A DNA stretch of 8,821 bases from Verrucomicrobiia bacterium (GTDB taxonomy: Bacteria; Verrucomicrobiota; Verrucomicrobiia; Limisphaerales; UBA1319), in contig JADGRT010000090.1 in NCBI GenBank assembly GCA_017880715.1, forward strand, positions 1-8,821, written 5' to 3'. Shown here in pieces: positions 6,308 through 8,821 of the stretch. The notes below the pieces were generated by a model. That model worked only from the letters and a program-made list of their open reading frames with translations. It was not told where the DNA came from and did not search any database. Position 1 is the first letter of the stretch. Every line of letters starts with the position of its first letter. The translations under genes and the position numbers were made by a program.

Positions 6308-7270
6308 ATGTACAGACCAGAAATTCGGGTGGTGGATTGCTCCATACGGGACGGGGGACTGATCAATCAGTGGCAGTTTTCCGATGAATTTGTGCGCGCC
6401 ACCTACCAGGCGCTCAGCGCCGCCGGGGTGGATTACATCGAAATCGGCTACAAGGCTTCTCAGGGGCTGTTCGATCCGCAGAAATTCGGCAAATGGCGGT
6501 TTTGCAACGACGATGACGTTCGCCGCGTCATCGATGGAGTGGAGTCCACGGCCAAATTGGCTTGCATGGTGGATATCGGGCGGGTCGAAGAAAAGGACAT
6601 TGTGCCGGTGGCCGAGTCGCCGTTCAAAATGATCCGGGTTGCCTGTTACGTTCGCGACGTCGCCAAGGCGATCGCACTGTGCAACATGATCATGGACAAA
6701 GGCTATGAAACGACGGTCAATATCATGGCGGTTTCCACGAACCACGAGCGCGAGATCGACGAGGCGCTCGCGGATTTGAGCCAGACCAGCATTCCGATCG
6801 TGTACGTGGTGGATTCCTACGGTGCGATGTATTGCGAGGACATCACGTTGCTGGTGAATAAATACCGGGAGGCATTGCCCGGCAAAACGGTGGGGATTCA
6901 CACCCATAACAACCGGCAATTGGCGTTCGGCAACACCATTCAGGCGCTCATCAACGGCGCGAACATGCTCGATGCCTCGGTTTATGGGATCGGGCGCGGT
7001 CCCGGCAATTGCTGCCTCGAGCTGCTTTTAAGCTTTTTGCAGAATCCCAAATTCAAGCTCCGGCCGATCCTGGAGTTGATCCAAAAGCAATACCTGCCGT
7101 TGCGCGAAAAAATCGAGTGGGGCTACATCATCCCTTACATGATCACTGGCATGCTCAACGAGCATCCGCGGGTGGCCATTGCGTTTCGCGATTCGCCCGA
7201 GCGTGACGATTACGTGAAGTTTTTCGACATGCTGACCACGCCGGAGCCCGAAAAACAGATCCAGAAATAG
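6308..7270 (+). CDS. HMGL-like / DmpG-like metal-dependent aldolase (DRE-TIM metallolyase)
   Basis: A 320-residue cytoplasmic TIM-barrel lyase of the HMG-CoA lyase-like superfamily, nearest in look to 4-hydroxy-2-oxovalerate aldolases. Visible motifs: D10 with SIRDGG at 12-17 (the DRE-type opening with R14 and D15); YIEIGYK at 43-49; VVDSYG with D169; HTHNN at 198-202, whose H198 and H200 are likely divalent-metal ligands; and GIGRGPGN at 227-234. Family members cleave or form C-C bonds next to a keto acid using Mg2+ or Mn2+. Residues about 250-320 resemble the helical DmpG C-terminal region, but no acylating aldehyde dehydrogenase partner (DmpF type) is nearby, so the reaction may differ from meta-cleavage degradation. 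The ATG at 6308 has a good AAGGG at 6296-6300, 7 nt away. The stop is 2 bp from the stop of the convergent permease gene. The family is secure; the substrate is not. Confidence 0.88.
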   Translation: MYRPEIRVVDCSIRDGGLINQWQFSDEFVRATYQALSAAGVDYIEIGYKASQGLFDPQKFGKWRFCNDDDVRRVIDGVESTAKLACMVDIGRVEEKDIVPVAESPFKMIRVACYVRDVAKAIALCNMIMDKGYETTVNIMAVSTNHEREIDEALADLSQTSIPIVYVVDSYGAMYCEDITLLVNKYREALPGKTVGIHTHNNRQLAFGNTIQALINGANMLDASVYGIGRGPGNCCLELLLSFLQNPKFKLRPILELIQKQYLPLREKIEWGYIIPYMITGMLNEHPRVAIAFRDSPERDDYVKFFDMLTTPEPEKQIQK

Positions 7271-7272
7271 GG

Positions 7273-8511
7273 TTACTCGTAGCGCAGGGAATCGATGGGG
7301 TCGAGGTTGGCGGCCTTGAAGGCGGGGTAGGTGCCGAAGATCAGGCCCACGAGCGAGCAGATCACCAGGCCGATAACGACCCAGTCGAAGGGGATAACCG
7401 TGGGCACATGCAGGTAAGTGGCCGCGGTGATGCCGCCGCCGATGCCAATGATCACGCCGATGAGCCCGCCGATTTCGCAGATGACGATGGCTTCCATGAT
7501 GAATTGGGTCATGATGTTGCGCTTTTTAGCGCCGATGGCGCGGCGGATGCCAATCTCGCGAGTGCGTTCGGTCACCGAGACCAGCATGATGTTCATGATG
7601 CCGATGCCGGCGGCGAGCAGGGCGATGGAGCTGACGGCGGTAACACCGATGCGAATGGCCAAGGTGAGCGACTGGAACTGCTGGATCAGGGAATCGTTGG
7701 AGACAATTTCAAAATCGTCATCTTTGCCCGGCGGGACCTTGCGGATGGTGCGGAGAACGCCGCGGACTTGTTCCACGGTGTCGTCGTACTGCTGCTGGTT
7801 GCGGGCCTGGACCAGGAATTCCAGGCTGCGTTCCCGGCTGTAACGGTTCATGCCGGTGGTGAGGGGAATGGCCAGAAACATGTCCTGGTCGCCCCCGATG
7901 AAGCCGCCGCGCTCGGCCAGCACGCCGATGACGCTATAATTGACGCCGTGGAATTTGACGGTTTGATTCACGGCCGAGCCACGGGGGAAGACCTTTTTAG
8001 CCAGGCCGCTGCCCAGCACGCAGACGTTGCGCGCGCTGTCCAGATCGGAGGCGAGAATGGCGCGGCCTTCGTCGATGGTCCAGTTGCGAGCCTCAAACAC
8101 TTCCGGCGTGACACCGAGGAGCCCGACATTGGGATTGGTTTTATCGTAGCGGCTCGTGACTTCACCGCTCCAGAGTCCGGCTTGGGCGCCGACGCTTTTG
8201 GCCAGGGTGGCCCGGTCTTTAAGCTGGAGGGCTTGAGCAAAATAGAGGTGTTTCCGCCGCCAGAATTTTTCGAAGCCCTCGGGGCCTCCCACATAAATGG
8301 CCGGCCATTTCTGGATTTGAAAGGTTTGCGCGCCTAATTGGCTGAGTTCGGTTTCGATGCTGGATTGCAGGGCGCGCATAGCGGTCATCGTGAGGATGAT
8401 GGAAAACACGCCGACGGTGACGCCGACCAGGGTAAGGGCGGAGCGCAGCTTGTGCGCCGCCAGGGCGCCCATGGCCATGAGGAAGCTTTCTTTGATTTCA
8501 GCGGCGTGCAT
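7273..8511 (-). CDS. MacB-type ABC transporter permease (FtsX/MacB_PCD family)
   Basis: A 412-residue inner-membrane permease with the standard four-helix MacB layout: a transmembrane helix at about 23-45; a large periplasmic MacB_PCD domain at about 46-285; and three C-terminal helices near 286-310, 338-366 and 376-396. The cytoplasmic coupling segment SVTERTREIGIRRAIGA (312-328) and the ending YPAFKAANLDPIDSLRYE are diagnostic. Such permeases work by mechanotransmission, driving export of lipoproteins, peptides or macrolide-like compounds through a separate LolD/MacB-type ATPase and often a MacA-like adaptor. Neither partner is in the window: the next gene downstream is on the other strand, and the upstream 310 bp is repeat-rich. 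A TGAGG at 8520-8524, 8 nt before the ATG at 8511, supports the start. The protein is full length for an ATPase-less MacB permease. The exported substrate is unknown. Confidence 0.93.
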   Translation of the reverse strand: MHAAEIKESFLMAMGALAAHKLRSALTLVGVTVGVFSIILTMTAMRALQSSIETELSQLGAQTFQIQKWPAIYVGGPEGFEKFWRRKHLYFAQALQLKDRATLAKSVGAQAGLWSGEVTSRYDKTNPNVGLLGVTPEVFEARNWTIDEGRAILASDLDSARNVCVLGSGLAKKVFPRGSAVNQTVKFHGVNYSVIGVLAERGGFIGGDQDMFLAIPLTTGMNRYSRERSLEFLVQARNQQQYDDTVEQVRGVLRTIRKVPPGKDDDFEIVSNDSLIQQFQSLTLAIRIGVTAVSSIALLAAGIGIMNIMLVSVTERTREIGIRRAIGAKKRNIMTQFIMEAIVICEIGGLIGVIIGIGGGITAATYLHVPTVIPFDWVVIGLVICSLVGLIFGTYPAFKAANLDPIDSLRYE

Positions 8512-8531
8512 TGGTTAAACCTCAGATAGGA

Positions 8532-8590
8532 GCGCGGATGCCCTCATCCGCGCGAAGTTAAACGATGCGAACTCGCGGACGAGGGCGTCC
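8532..8590. repeat. Nested GC-rich inverted repeats upstream of the permease gene
   Basis: GCGCGGATG (8532-8540) and CATCCGCGC (8545-8553) make a perfect 9-bp stem with a CCCT loop. Alternatively, 8536-8554 can pair with 8572-8590 (CTCGCGGACGAGGGCGTCC), matching 16 of 19 positions across a 17-nt loop. The two folds exclude each other. The region lies 21-79 bp upstream of the permease ATG, within its likely 5' leader or promoter area. Confidence 0.65.
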
Positions 8591-8623
8591 AATGCCACTA
8601 GATTTGAGCTATAGATGCCGGTT

Positions 8624-8642
8624 TTTGTCCCGACGGGACAAA
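8624..8642. repeat. REP-like hairpin TTTGTCCC/GGGACAAA
   Basis: A perfect 8-bp stem with a GAC loop. The core GTCCCGACGGGAC (8627-8639) recurs with a single change at 8693-8705. This is the first of a run of REP-like units in the last 200 bp. I recall this kind of repeat from Verrucomicrobia intergenic regions. Confidence 0.7.
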
Positions 8643-8651
8643 CGAGAATAG

Positions 8652-8671
8652 CCCAGCGTTTCAACGCTGGG
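8652..8671. repeat. REP-like hairpin CCCAGCGT/ACGCTGGG
   Basis: An 8-bp perfect stem with a TTCA loop; the adjoining T and A would add a ninth pair. It lies 9 bp after the TTTGTCCC hairpin, in the same order I remember from related intergenic repeats, so the two probably form one composite unit with the GTCCCGAAGGGAC element that follows. Confidence 0.7.
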
Positions 8672-8692
8672 TGCGGACGGATCGACGGTTGA

Positions 8693-8733
8693 GTCCCGAA
8701 GGGACGGCTGAACTTGTGGTTCTCAGCCGTCCC
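8693..8733. repeat. Composite REP-like repeat with two competing stems
   Basis: GTCCC (8693-8697) pairs with GGGAC (8701-8705) across GAA. The same GGGAC starts an 11-bp perfect stem, GGGACGGCTGA (8701-8711) with TCAGCCGTCCC (8723-8733), across an 11-nt loop. Only one can form at a time, the longer being more stable. No U-tract follows on either strand, so a terminator function is not indicated. Confidence 0.7.
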
Positions 8734-8742
8734 TAGTACCTT

Positions 8743-8816
8743 TCTCTCCGTAAGCATCAATTAGAGGAACAGTCCGCAGGATTTCACTGTTCCTCTAATT
8801 GATGCTTACGGAGAGA
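8743..8816. repeat. Perfect 31-bp inverted repeat with 12-nt loop
   Basis: Arms 8743-8773 and 8786-8816 are exact reverse complements over 31 nt, beginning TCTCTCCGTAAGC and ending GCTTACGGAGAGA. The loop at 8774-8785 is CCGCAGGATTTC. The arms are less GC-rich than the preceding REP-like units and unlike them in sequence. CTTT occurs directly on both sides (8740-8743 and 8817-8820), which could be a 4-bp target duplication of a small mobile element or chance. No poly-T follows, and no coding potential is seen. A read-level foldback artefact is possible because the element lies next to the window edge. Together with the units before it, it accounts for most of the gene-free 8512-8821 stretch. 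Confidence 0.85.
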
Positions 8817-8821
8817 CTTTG

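Noticed and set aside
7408..8337. 309-codon plus-strand open frame opposite the permease gene
   Set aside because: Its composition (long runs of Asp, Ala, Gly and His) mirrors the hydrophobic permease codons read backwards. It has no family resemblance.
8515..8760. 81-codon minus-strand frame upstream of the permease
   Set aside because: It runs through the REP-like hairpins, so its residues only reflect the repeats. No domain or conserved start is apparent.
8743..8816. Rho-independent terminator or integron attC site at the perfect inverted repeat
   Set aside because: No T-run follows either arm, and the core sites expected of attC and its unpaired bulged bases are absent in a mismatch-free stem.

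Overview
The window reads as a chromosomal segment of a moderately GC-rich, Gram-negative environmental bacterium, most likely from the Verrucomicrobiota/Planctomycetota group (a Pedosphaera/Limisphaerales-like lineage is my best guess). The pointers are a Tat-exported Gfo/Idh/MocA oxidoreductase with a TRREFLK leader, a DUF116-polyprenyl synthetase fusion, and intergenic GTCCC...GGGAC and CCCAGCG...CGCTGGG hairpin repeats of a kind I associate with that group. The assignment is inference from sequence style; there is no rRNA or other marker gene here. I see no tRNA, rRNA or CRISPR array.

Left part, minus strand (4467 down to 101): four genes lie head to tail: a malic enzyme; a 74-residue small protein; a nucleotidyltransferase-fold protein whose start lies 110 nt inside the small gene; and a 561-residue fusion of a Cys-rich DUF116 domain with a long-chain-type polyprenyl diphosphate synthase. 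Gaps are 44 bp, a 110-bp overlap and 83 bp, so read-through is possible, though the products do not form an obvious pathway. At the far left edge (27 to about 107, plus strand) is a short, possibly truncated, reverse-transcriptase-like N-terminus with its own Shine-Dalgarno.

Middle, plus strand (4741 to 7270): after a 273-bp divergent intergenic region (one bulged hairpin and a tentative promoter) come the secreted Gfo/Idh/MocA oxidoreductase and an HMGL-like/DmpG-like metal-dependent aldolase. A 163-bp spacer separates them and carries an 84-nt foldback element whose G.U pairs make sense only in plus-strand RNA.

Right part: a MacB-type ABC transporter permease on the minus strand (8511 to 7273) converges on the aldolase with a 2-bp gap. 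Its ATPase and membrane-fusion partners are not in the window. The last 310 bp hold no convincing gene. They are packed with inverted repeats: a nested GC-rich hairpin, three or four REP-like hairpins, and a perfect 31-bp inverted repeat with a 12-nt loop ending 5 bases before the window edge.

The candidates for something little described are the dual-coded small-protein/nucleotidyltransferase pair (possibly toxin-antitoxin-like), the DUF116-prenyl synthase fusion, and the two structured repeats. The metabolic genes (malic enzyme, oxidoreductase, aldolase) look intact and ordinary.
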